Shown here in pieces: positions 56,624 to 64,000 of a stretch of DNA of 64,000 nt. A program made the position numbers and the translations under genes. The notes under the pieces were generated by a model, which searched no databases, was not told where the DNA came from, and saw nothing but the letters and a program-made list of their open reading frames with translations. Positions within the stretch are counted from its first letter, which is position 1, and each line of letters begins with the position of its first letter. This DNA comes from Anthonomus grandis grandis (Eukaryota > Arthropoda > Insecta > Coleoptera > Curculionidae), in assembly GCF_022605725.1 (NCBI RefSeq), contig NC_065558.1:7998001-8062000 (forward strand), written 5' to 3'.

Positions 56624-59597
56624 TTAAGCTCTGAGGGGACCCTTTCCAGGTTGTCGGGCCCTGGATGGTGTTCGGTCTTCTGTACCCATGAACTTTCTGA
56701 CGACCCGTGCTGTCCCCAGTAGCACCGCTTTTTGCATGTTTTTGTAGTGGTGCTCACTTAGTCCCAGTTGTTTGAGGTTCTCTACAAGGGTTTTTGGTAT
56801 AAGTCCAGTTGACGAGATTATTATCGGAATTGTTTGAACATGCTCCATCTCCCATTGCCGTCTGATTTGCCCTTCAAGATCTCGATATTTGATGATCTTT
56901 TCGTTGTATTTTCCTTGGAGGTTATTGTTATTAGGTATAGCAACGTCAATCAGCGTGGTTCTCCTTAGTCGCTTAGCCACCAGGATAAGATCTGGTCTAT
57001 TGCTGACAGTTCTTTGCTCAGTGAGAACAGTTCGGTCCCAGTACAATTTATACTCGCCATTTTCAAGAACTGGCTCTGGAGTATAATTATAATATGGAAC
57101 TTTGTCCGTCCTCAAGAGGTTCAGTTTAACTGCAAGTTCTTGGTGCAGTATTTTTCCCACGCAGTTATGACGTGCCTTATACTCAGTTTGGGCAAACGTT
57201 TGACATCCTCCCGTTATGTGTTGGATGGATTCTGTCACTTGGCATCCATATCGACATTTGTCACTCTGTACTGAAGGATCCGAAATAATACACTTCAAGT
57301 AGTTTCTAGTTGGAATAACTTGGTCTTGTATGGCCAAGAGGAAACCTTCCGTTTCGGGAAACAGTTGTCCCGAAGTCAACCAGTAGTTCGACGCGTTGGT
57401 GTCGACATGTCCCTGACTGACCTCGTTGACGTGTCTCCCGTGCAGTGGTTTTTGTGCCCATGATCGATGTTTTTCTTCATCAGTGACGTGGTGACTTTCG
57501 GTTTTGCGATTCTTCAGTTTAAGAGGTGTAGAGTCATCGACCTCGCATATAGCACGGTGCAGAGCGGACGATCTAGTCTTTTCATGAAAGAAATTTCTCA
57601 GAACTGAAATTTGTCGGTCTAACTGTTTGCCAATGTCTGCCAATCCTATACCTCCCTGATGTCTTGGTAGCATAGTTCTTTCTGTGGCACTTCGAGGGTG
57701 GTGTTTTTGAGCCTTAGTCAATAATGTTCGTATACCTTCCGTTGCAAGTTCTGGATGTCCATCTTGCTCCATCCCACAATTCCAAAGGAATATGTTAGTG
57801 CTGTGCAGGCATACGTATTCAACGCCTTAAATAGATTTTTACTGTTGAGGCTCGTTTTCACTATGTGCTTTACTCTTGTTGTAAACTCAGCAGTGAGTTT
57901 ATCTTTCATTGTTCGGTGGTCTATTCGCGCTGCCTGCACCATTCCCAGGTACTTGTATGTATCACCCTCTTCCATGGCATCTATAGTTTGGCCATCCTGC
58001 ATCTCGAAGGATCCCGGCTGCATCTTTCCTCGTACAATGTTGTTAATACGACACTTATCCAGCCCAAACCTCATTCCGATATCAGCAGAGGATTCCTCCA
58101 CGATGTTCAGCATCTGATCCAGTTGATTACTAGTGGCACCCATTAGCTTTAGATCGTCCATATAGAGCAAATGATTGACTCTTGCGATTTCCCTACTATT
58201 CTTCTTAATAGCAAAGCCGTAAGAGGTGGAATTGAGTCGAGATGATAGAGGATTCATGGCTAGACAGAACCAAAGTGGACTCAGAGAGTCGCCCTGGAAT
58301 ATACCCTTACGAATCGGTATTGTGTCTGTCTCAATACTCTCTCCAAAGAAGTTGTAGATGCATAGTTGTTCTCCATATCACCATTGTGCTCTCCAGTAGA
58401 GTCACAATGCGTTCATCTATTTTATATATCCTAAGGACATCAATAAGCCATTCATGTGGGATAGAATCGAAGGCCTTCTTGTAATCGACATAGGCGGTGT
58501 AGAGATTTCTCTTATTACTTGTTACTCTCCAGTAGAGTCACAATGCGTTCATCTATTTTATATATCCTAAGGACATCAATAAGCCATTCATGTGGGATAG
58601 AATCGAAGGCCTTCTTGTAATCGACATAGGCGGTGTAGAGATTTCTCTTATTACTATAGGCCTGGTTGCAAATTACGGAGTCGATGGTCAATTGCTCCTT
58701 ACAGCCCATGTCTTCCTAGCACATCCCTTCTGTTGTTGTCCTTGCAATGTTGGTATATGCGCTCTGTAAGACACGCGGTTATCAGCTTATACAGTGTTGG
58801 TAAACATGTTATTGGCCGATATTTCGCTGGATCTTGTGTGTTCTGTGGATCTTTTGATAGCAGAAAACTTGATCCCTGAGTGAGGAACGTTGGAAGTGTG
58901 TTCGGTTCCATCAGCAGATCATTTATTAGTGGGGTCAGTTGTTTGTGGGTTGACCACAGCTTTTTGATCTAATAATTATGTACGTGGTCTGGACCAGGGG
59001 CTTTCCAGTTGTGAAGGCCTTTAATTATAGTGGAGACCTCTTCAACGGTAAATGGCTGATGATGCATTTGCTCGAAAAGTTGAGACTTTTGTCGCTCTTC
59101 ATCTATCCAACTTGCCTGGTTATTACATGGTGTTGGCGTTGTTAATTGACTACTCCAGAATGTTGAAATTTCATCGCTGGTTGGATAGTTATTTTCGCAA
59201 GGACTGGTTGAAAACTTAAGTTTTCTATAAAAAGATTTCTCCGAGCGTACGAAAAGCGCGTTGTCCTACTTTCTGCTATTGCTGGATTTATATCTTTTAA
59301 ACCGTCCTGCATATATCGATAATTTTTGTTTCAGTGTATCTAAACATTCTTCAGGTGTTCGATTTTCTGGGTTATATTGGGCATGATGCTGGTAACGACT
59401 CATGATTGCTGTTACGTTCTTTCGTGTCTTCGATGTTCGCACTCCTCCGATAAATGCGATGAGCTGCCCTATATCTTTCCGAATGGAGTCGATCCTGGTC
59501 TGCAACCTTCTTGCCCATGGTGGTGGTCCTCTTGATACCAAATTGTTTTTACCACGCTTAGCATTAGGCTTGACACCTAGAGTTCTGGTGACAACTA
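56624..59597 (-). pseudogene. R4/Dong-like RT-RLE polyprotein, inactivated
   Basis: N-terminal basic segment (NLVSRGPPPWARRLQTRID, 59.5 kb). RT then follows: LHNWKAPGPDHVHNY (59.0 kb), KYRPITCLPTLYKLITACLT, AYVDYKKAFDSIPHEWLIDV (first Asp), IFQGDSLSPLWFCLAMN and HLLYMDDLKLMG (catalytic YMDD, 58.16 kb). The C-terminal part has a zinc knuckle CRYGCQVTESIQHITGGC, then RHNCVGKI, then RPDLILVAKRLRRTTLIDVA, the PD...D pattern of the RLE that cuts target DNA. The product ends in a basic tail near 56,624. Damage: stop near 58,975, frameshift at about 58,700, a 136-bp tandem duplication at 58,389-58,660 that shifts the frame, and a frameshift at about 57,735. The last 380 codons are intact. Confidence 0.88.
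58389..58655. repeat. Tandem duplication inside the RT domain
   Basis: 58,389-58,519 and 58,525-58,655 are identical over 131 bp, offset by 136 bp and separated by TGTTA. The unit encodes the YVDYKKAFDS motif. 136 is not a multiple of three, so the duplication breaks the RT frame. Identity of the copies means it is recent. Confidence 0.92.
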
Positions 59598-59637
59598 TAA
59601 TTATTATTATTATTATCATTATTATTATTATTATATT
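59595..59637. repeat. (ATT)n tract, 5' flank of R4/Dong-like element
   Basis: ATAATTATTATTATTATTAT, then CATTATTATTATTATTATAT. It lies immediately upstream (minus strand) of the first element codons. Confidence 0.85.
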
Positions 59638-60350
59638 AATTAACACCTATTATATAATATGTTCCTTTTAAAAAGAAACATAAAATTCAAAAAAAACATA
59701 AAGTTCGGCCACACCTTTGTAAACGTCAAAATAATTTTAAAATATAATTTTTTTAAAATAATTTTTATTTTATCATAATTTAATAAATTGCGTCAAAATG
59801 GAATTGCCTAAAAAGACCAACCAATGACTTCCATTACCAGAATGTCAATACGCCTTCTTCTTCTGGTGTCCTCGACATTTTATAGCAGTCGTATTTTCCA
59901 CCCCCTAAAGAAAAAAGAAACATAAAAAGGTTTTTTCCGAAATACCCTTAAAAATAAACGACTCGAAAGAGCTGAAGTTATACTACTTCTTTATCATATC
60001 CTGCACACAAATTACAGTATTACGTTAAGAAAAGTTTCGCAAAGAAATAAAATATTTACATTAAAACTTACCGCTACGAGACACAAAGAAGACCGGTATA
60101 ATTCAAACTGCTTATGAACTATTTAAAATTACGTTTTCCAAACAATAATTTTCGTACCGCAGGGGAAAACCGCTTCTTCATACAAACGAAACGTCGCCAT
60201 TTAAAGCTGGAAACTTTGAATGGCGTCTAGACGTTGATGTTGAGAAAGAGAGAGAGTGAGAAGTGTGTCTTTGACAGTCGACGAATAATTTCCTCGTTTT
60301 TCGGCGGCATGGGTATCGATCGTTTATGTAAAAATGAAAAATAACACGCG
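59638..60350. other. Region left of the LTR element
   Basis: AT-rich to 59,810, then more complex. It contains the small exon candidate at 59,834-59,904 and, at 60,180-60,330, a GC-richer stretch with a GAGAGAGAGAG run and a minus-strand ATG (60,312) starting MPPKNEEIIRRLSKTHF. This is too short to call. Confidence 0.3.
59834..59904 (-). CDS. Weak candidate terminal exon
   Basis: After TTTCTTTAG the minus strand reads GGKYDCYKMSRTPEEEGVLT, then FW and TAA. Length and composition are plausible for a last exon, perhaps of the same gene as the 63.3-63.6 kb candidate. Family unknown; chance cannot be excluded. Confidence 0.2.
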
Positions 60351-60502
60351 AGTTAAATAACAAGATCGACGGAGCTCCTTTTAAAAAACATTTATTAAAA
60401 TATGGTTAACTAGGAGTACAAACGTATGGTGAACAATAATCCCGAAAAGGGAGCTTTGACACGGAACAAATGCTAATCTTAACCTATCGACGATCGAATA
60501 TA

Positions 60503-62104
60503 CAGTCACCCCATAAATTCGATAATAATTAGAGACATGATTTTTTGAGAAAATGCTCGAACCCCTTGATTTTTATTTTAAGTTCGAGGATAAAAACAAT
60601 GTTATAAACACTGCCAATTGTTTCTATTTCCATGGTTGCACTTGTAAAGAATCTTCATTTTCGAATGTTACTATCAGTTCAAAAATTAATAGTTTTTATC
60701 AGAATAAATTATGGCTAATTTAACGGAAACCCAACGAATTGAAATTTTGATGAAGTAAGTGAACTGTTTAATGCCAAATACCCAAACCATCCTATTTCTC
60801 AGTCAACAGTTAGTAGAATAAAGCACAAATTCATAACTTGAAGTCATGTTAGGGTTTTGCCAAGATCAGGTCGTCAAAAATTGCTGAAGACACAAAATTA
60901 AACGTTCTGCTCTCCGTCGAAGAAAATCCATACAATGCAACTTCACAAATTTCAGTTGATAATAATATAGCCCGAACGTCAGTAAGACGCATCTTAAAAG
61001 CAAATGAATACCACCATTATAAAATTAGACTAATACACGAATTAAATGAGGTCGATCCTGATGGAAGAAATCAATTTTGCGAGCAAATGATGAACATTTG
61101 CAATAATAACCGTCAGTTTGTGGTACGAGTTTTGTTTTTGGATGAAGCAACTTCTTGTTTAAACGGTGTCGTAAATCGGCAAAATTGTCGGTACTGGTCA
61201 GTGCCAAATCCACAGTGGGCAACTGAGGCTCATACCAGTACCGTAAATCTATTAATGTTTGGGCTGGTATCGTGGAAAATAACTTTAACATACTTTTTCG
61301 AAGAAAACTTAACAGGACAACGCTATTTGAATTTTCTTCAAGAAGATCTTATCCCTGCTTTGGTTGCCCTATACCCAGACGAACAAGACCCTGCTGTCCC
61401 GACAGATAATTTGTGGTTTGCAGCAAGACGGCGCACCGCCACATTACTTTCGAGATGTCCGTAATTACTTGGATACAGTGTTCCCACGAAGATGGATAGG
61501 ACGAAGAGGGCCAATGGAGTGGCCGGCCAGGTCACCAGACCTAAATTTCTGCGACTATTTTCTATGGGGGTGCCTGAAAAGTAAAGTTTATATTGAAAAG
61601 CCAAACAACGTAGAAGATATGAAAAATAGAATTAGATATGAAATTAGACGTATAACACCCGAAATAATTGATAGTGTTTTACATGAGTTTGTAAACAATC
61701 TTGCTTTCTGCCAAGAAGTAAATGGGGATCAATTTTAACACTTGATACATTAATAAGATTTTCCACAGTTTATAACATTTTATCCTCCATTTTATCTTAA
61801 TTTGTAAATAATATACTTACTTGCTTTCTTGTTGGTTAAATGTAAATATGATGTATGTATATATGTGTTATACAAAACTTGCTTGGAATTTCGCCTATAT
61901 TTCATAAATGCAATAAAAAATATAGCATTTTATTTAAAAAAATGACCGATGACGTCATATCTTTTTTTTTGTTCCACCCTGTATACAAAAATTTATGTGA
62001 AATAATGCGCAACTTAAAATAAAAATCGACCGGTTTGAGCGTTTTCTGAAAAAATCATGTCTCTAATTTTTATCGAATTTGTGCGGAACCTTAGGCGGTC
62101 ACTG
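60503..62104 (+). mobile_element. DD41D mariner-like transposon C, complete ends
   Basis: A 1602-bp element with ends CAGTCACC...GGTCACTG flanked by TA on both sides (60,501-60,502 and 62,105-62,106). TIRs of roughly 100 bp share AAATTCGATAA and ATTAGAGACATGATTTTTT. It is inserted in the 3' LTR of the retroelement. One plus-strand transposase gene (60,711-61,738). ACCCTGTATAC at 61,976 lies inside the right TIR region. Confidence 0.88.
60711..61738 (+). pseudogene. DD41D transposase C
   Basis: ATG at 60,711 (MANLTETQRIEIL). VEENPYNATSQISVDN and RTSVRRILKANEYHHYK cover the helix-turn-helix region. VLFLDEATSCLNG carries the first Asp (61,140), QQDGAPPHYFRDVRNYLD the second (61,425), and WIGRRGPMEWPARSPDLNF then CDYFLWG the third. 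41 residues separate the last two, DD41D. The end is intact (EIIDSVLHEFVNNLAFCQEV, stop 61,736-61,738). Frameshifts or stops lie near 60,755, 60,840 and 61,410. Confidence 0.82.
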
Positions 62105-62139
62105 TATAGAAATAATTCGCATAGTCAGCTATGTGAATT

Positions 62140-62153
62140 ACCTCCACCCTCAG
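62140..62153 (-). promoter_or_regulatory. Polypurine tract
   Basis: The element strand reads CTGAGGGTGGAGGT immediately before the 3' LTR, as expected for plus-strand priming. Confidence 0.65.
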
Positions 62154-62215
62154 ATTTTTCAATGTCCTCGTTGATGATCTGCCGAAGCGTTTTCACTAGA
62201 ATGGTCTTCAGGGAG

Positions 62216-62497
62216 CTAGCTATATTTCTTCCACTGGTATAGCGTTATACTTATACCAGATACTAATATGATAGATACAACTAAAACTATAATATATTGA
62301 GCCCCTTTTTGCGAGATAATTTCATCAAAATTAACAGGTTCTAAAAGATCATCTTGGATTTTTGCAGGGTTTTCCAAATGTTTCAATTGCAAATGAATAG
62401 AAAAACTAGATGGTTGCAACCTATTGTTATCTGGAAGTTGTTTTATGGATACATTATTTATAGCCAAATAGTATTTTGTGATGATTAATAATTGCAT
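62216..62497 (-). pseudogene. env-like C-terminal fragment
   Basis: Open frame of 93 codons containing a hydrophobic segment (YIIVLVVSIILVSGISITLY) close to the end and a short basic tail (QWKKYS), placed just before the polypurine tract and 3' LTR. Position and membrane anchor fit the end of an errantivirus envelope protein. The receptor-binding and fusion parts are absent, so the fragment cannot act as an envelope. Confidence 0.5.
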
Positions 62498-62555
62498 CGC
62501 CCTGACTTTGTATAAGAGAGCAATTATATTTAGTTTTTGGAACTGGAAACAGTTT

Positions 62556-62966
62556 TCATAATTCTATTTTGATTGAAGGCCAATCATTTAAATTTGAACG
62601 TGACAGCAAGAAATTTTGTGCACTATCGACTAACTTTGACCTAATCGCAGCTAATACAACTTTTCTTTGACCTTGGTTTCCTGAGAACATCGGTAAAAGA
62701 GAAATGAAAAATCTAATATTTTCCATTGTATTATTATTTAATATTAATTTGTTTAATAATGAAATAAGTTCTTCTTGAACGTCAGAAGTTTCCTGTGTCA
62801 CAGGTGTTAAAGTACTATCTAAATTAATTTTTTCTACGTCTAAGTTTTCTGAGCTATCTGAACCACTATCAGAATTAATCAAATTTAACCCTAAAGCAAC
62901 CCTATTTTTTAACAACATTTTTCTCAATCGAGAAGAAGCGTCAGACATTAATTGGCAATTTTGCAA
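62556..62966 (-). pseudogene. gag-like N-terminal fragment
   Basis: Open frame of 136 codons (start MQNCQLMSDASSRLRKMLLK). An acidic Ser/Asp-rich part (NSDSGSDSSENLDVEK) is followed by VLAAIRSKLVDSAQNFLL and DWPSIKIEL. The pattern AIRSKL..A......W..IK..L is typical of the capsid start in gypsy/errantivirus Gag. The frame ends shortly after, at the deletion junction; the rest of gag and all of pol are missing. Confidence 0.6.
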
Positions 62967-63111
62967 TTACTTACAGTAGTGACATGATTTAATCAACAGA
63001 GTATATACTACAACAATTTTCCTCGAATGGTACCAATCTTATAACACCTTTGCAGTTCAATGTTTTTGGTAGCGCATGAAGAATTAATATTCACTTTCGC
63101 ACAACGAAACT

Positions 63112-63129
63112 TTTCTGTTCGCAGCGCCA
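63112..63129 (-). promoter_or_regulatory. Primer-binding-like site
   Basis: Directly inside the 5' LTR the element strand reads TGGCGCTGCGAACAGAAA. The TGGCGC start is usual for tRNA primer sites of gypsy-group elements. The tRNA itself is not assigned. Confidence 0.6.
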
Positions 63130-63331
63130 GTTAAATAACAAGATCGACGGAGTTACTTTTAAAAAAACATTTATTAATGTAAGGTTAACTAGAAGTACAA
63201 ATGTATGGTGAACAATAATCCCGAACAGCGAGCTTTGATACGGAACTAATGCTAATCTTAACCTAACGACGATCGTTTATATAGAGACAATTCACATAGC
63301 CAGCTATAATGACTATTCTAGGGATGTGATT
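63129..63331 (-). repeat. 5' LTR (203 bp)
   Basis: Shares AGTTAAATAACAAGATCGAC, GGTGAACAATAATCCCGAA and AATGCTAATCTTAACCTA with 60,351-60,490. Differences are about 10-15 per cent, so the insertion is not recent. On the element strand it begins AATCACATCCC and ends TTATTTAACT. Confidence 0.82.
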
Positions 63332-63339
63332 CGCGAATT

Positions 63340-63640
63340 TTTGTATTTTTGTTTTTTTTTTTGAGTGAGGTAGAAAAACCCACACCGGATCAAAAGAAAC
63401 TGGATAAGCGGGTCTGAGAACTGAAAAGTGTTCCGGGGCAGAGTGAAGTTTCGCGGGTTTAGTATTATGAAAAACGGAAACGCGATGCTCGTTTGTCACC
63501 GTCCTCCCTGTCTTTTCTAGTCGGGCTTTATTCAGAGTTTTTCCTGATTTAAGTGCCTTTCTATACGCGCCATTTATACGGATCCTTTCTAAGAAAGATG
63601 TAATTTTTTTTGGTTGAACATTAGCAGGCAACGTACCCTA
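63340..63640 (-). CDS. Weak candidate exon right of the LTR element
   Basis: Minus strand after an ATCATAG acceptor-like site: GTLPANVQPKKITSFLERIR, then YRKALKSGKTLNKARLEKTG, open to 63,263. The frame is basic and locally GC-richer than the surroundings. The LTR element inserted at its 3' side. Family not recognised; an exon boundary could lie near 63,500. Could be chance. Confidence 0.3.
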
Positions 63641-63827
63641 TGATATATAAAATTATTAAAAAGCATTTTTATTTAAATTAAATGGTTAGGAATTTAAAAT
63701 AGTTTAGGCAAAATAAATAGAAAATACAAATTAAATAAAATTTACTTATAAACTTAAAACGTAAGCAGTTAAATTAAAAATGAGTTTAAAAAATTATACA
63801 CTATTTAATGCAACGTAAGTAACATAA
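63641..63827. other. AT-rich spacer
   Basis: Nothing recognised. Confidence 0.5.
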
Positions 63828-64000
63828 GGCTCAATACTCTTTCTTATCTTCTTTTACGGATCTTTCACAATATTTGCAGATGACACCTATCAGACAATAA
63901 GTACAATAATTAAAACAGTAAAAAAAGATATGTTTCCAAACAAGTTTACTTGTATTATATGCAAAACTAATCTCGTAACATTCAATGGAGATACTTCAAA
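63828..64000 (+). pseudogene. LINE RT fragment at the window edge
   Basis: The frame reads GSILFLIFFYGSFTIFADDT, then YQTISTIIKTVKKDM and CIICKTNLVTFNGDTS, running off the window. IFADDT is the RT catalytic motif. Between GSI and FADD the spacing is too short, so an internal deletion (about 10-20 codons) is likely. Confidence 0.6.

Larger units (their letters stand above)
56578..59597 (-). mobile_element. R4/Dong-like non-LTR retrotransposon in (TAA)n
   Basis: A minus-strand element of about 3.0 kb with RT followed by a restriction-like endonuclease (RLE) instead of the apurinic-type endonuclease of the other LINEs here. TAA/ATT microsatellite lies at both edges (56,557-56,575 and 59,595-59,637), the target type known for R4/Dong elements. 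The tract on the left is the tail of an older LINE, so this is a nested insertion. It may be slightly 5' truncated. Confidence 0.82.
60351..62139 (-). repeat. 3' LTR, split by a DD41D transposon
   Basis: LTR sequence at 60,351-60,502 and about 62,105-62,139 (CGCATAGTCAGCTATGTGAATT). With the insert removed it is about 185 bp. Relative to the 5' LTR it lacks about 18 bp near its start on the element strand. Confidence 0.78.
60351..63331 (-). mobile_element. Deleted gypsy/errantivirus-like LTR retroelement
   Basis: Direct LTRs (60,351-62,139, enlarged by an inserted transposon; 63,129-63,331) flank about 990 bp of internal sequence. The same four bases, CGCG, lie outside both LTRs (60,347-60,350 and 63,332-63,335), an alternating YRYR-type target duplication as in errantiviruses. 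A primer-binding-like site and a purine-rich tract lie at the correct LTR edges for minus orientation. Inside are only the start of a gag-like gene and the end of an env-like gene; pol is wholly missing. It is non-functional. Confidence 0.82.

Noticed and set aside
56528..58484. Plus-strand open frames across the R4/Dong-like element
   Set aside because: They are antisense to the RT-RLE gene, have no recognisable motifs, and are explained by its base composition.

Overview
The window looks like repeat-dense, AT-rich insect nuclear DNA. A beetle is my best guess, from the transposon mix, but this is weakly supported. I see no rRNA, tRNA, CRISPR array or bacterial-style operon. Almost every protein-coding signal belongs to a mobile element, and most copies carry stops or frameshifts. 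Host-gene signals are limited to a few short, unassigned exon candidates on the minus strand (10.92-11.10, 16.62-16.76, 59.83-59.90 and 63.34-63.64 kb) and one small plus-strand ORF (17.17 kb).

Layout. 0-6.6 kb: T-rich then A-rich arrays built around a CAGGCA/TGCCTG motif, with a LINE inserted at 4.0-5.4 kb. 6.69-9.84 kb: DNA transposon E1 with 35-bp terminal inverted repeats (TIRs). 9.9-16.5 kb: A-rich arrays, including a 449-bp tandem repeat, between two candidate host exons. 17.7-23.7 kb: tandem (about 650 bp) and inverted repeat arrays around a unique island at 20.3-20.7 kb. 23.9-30.9 kb: mostly single-copy DNA with a possible solo LTR, a LINE tail and a roughly 350-bp tandem array. 31.0-33.0 kb: PIF/Harbinger transposon with a MADF/BESS gene inside the transposase intron. 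33.0-35.8 kb: LINE fragments. 36.5-39.5 kb: a MITE, then a LINE with RNase H domain broken by a DD41D mariner-like transposon and another repeat. 41.0-44.5 kb: LINE relic and a polarity-switching array. 44.56-47.81 kb: DNA transposon E2 with perfect 36-bp TIRs. 48-50.5 kb: arrays and unique islands. 50.5-54.4 kb: LINE reverse transcriptase cut by transposon E3, next to a DD41D relic. 56.6-59.6 kb: R4/Dong-like retrotransposon lying in ATT microsatellite. 60.35-63.33 kb: deleted gypsy/errantivirus-like LTR element with a complete DD41D transposon inside one LTR. 63.8-64.0 kb: another LINE RT fragment.

The most notable system is the set E1, E2 and E3. These are three divergent DNA transposons of one family, each with its own TIRs and internal copies of the terminal motif. 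E1 and E2 are about 3.2 kb with ATAT target duplications. Each encodes a large protein of a widespread but poorly characterised arthropod type (I recall it as DUF7869-like). It has a W..NV.K.KRM.GE.Y N-terminal motif, Cys clusters, and D (xxxDhQ or FDF), D (DxCxxQN) and E (HSxIE or SLIE) motifs that could form a DDE-type catalytic triad. Whether this is a new superfamily or part of a described one (Sola or KDZ first to exclude) needs a database search.
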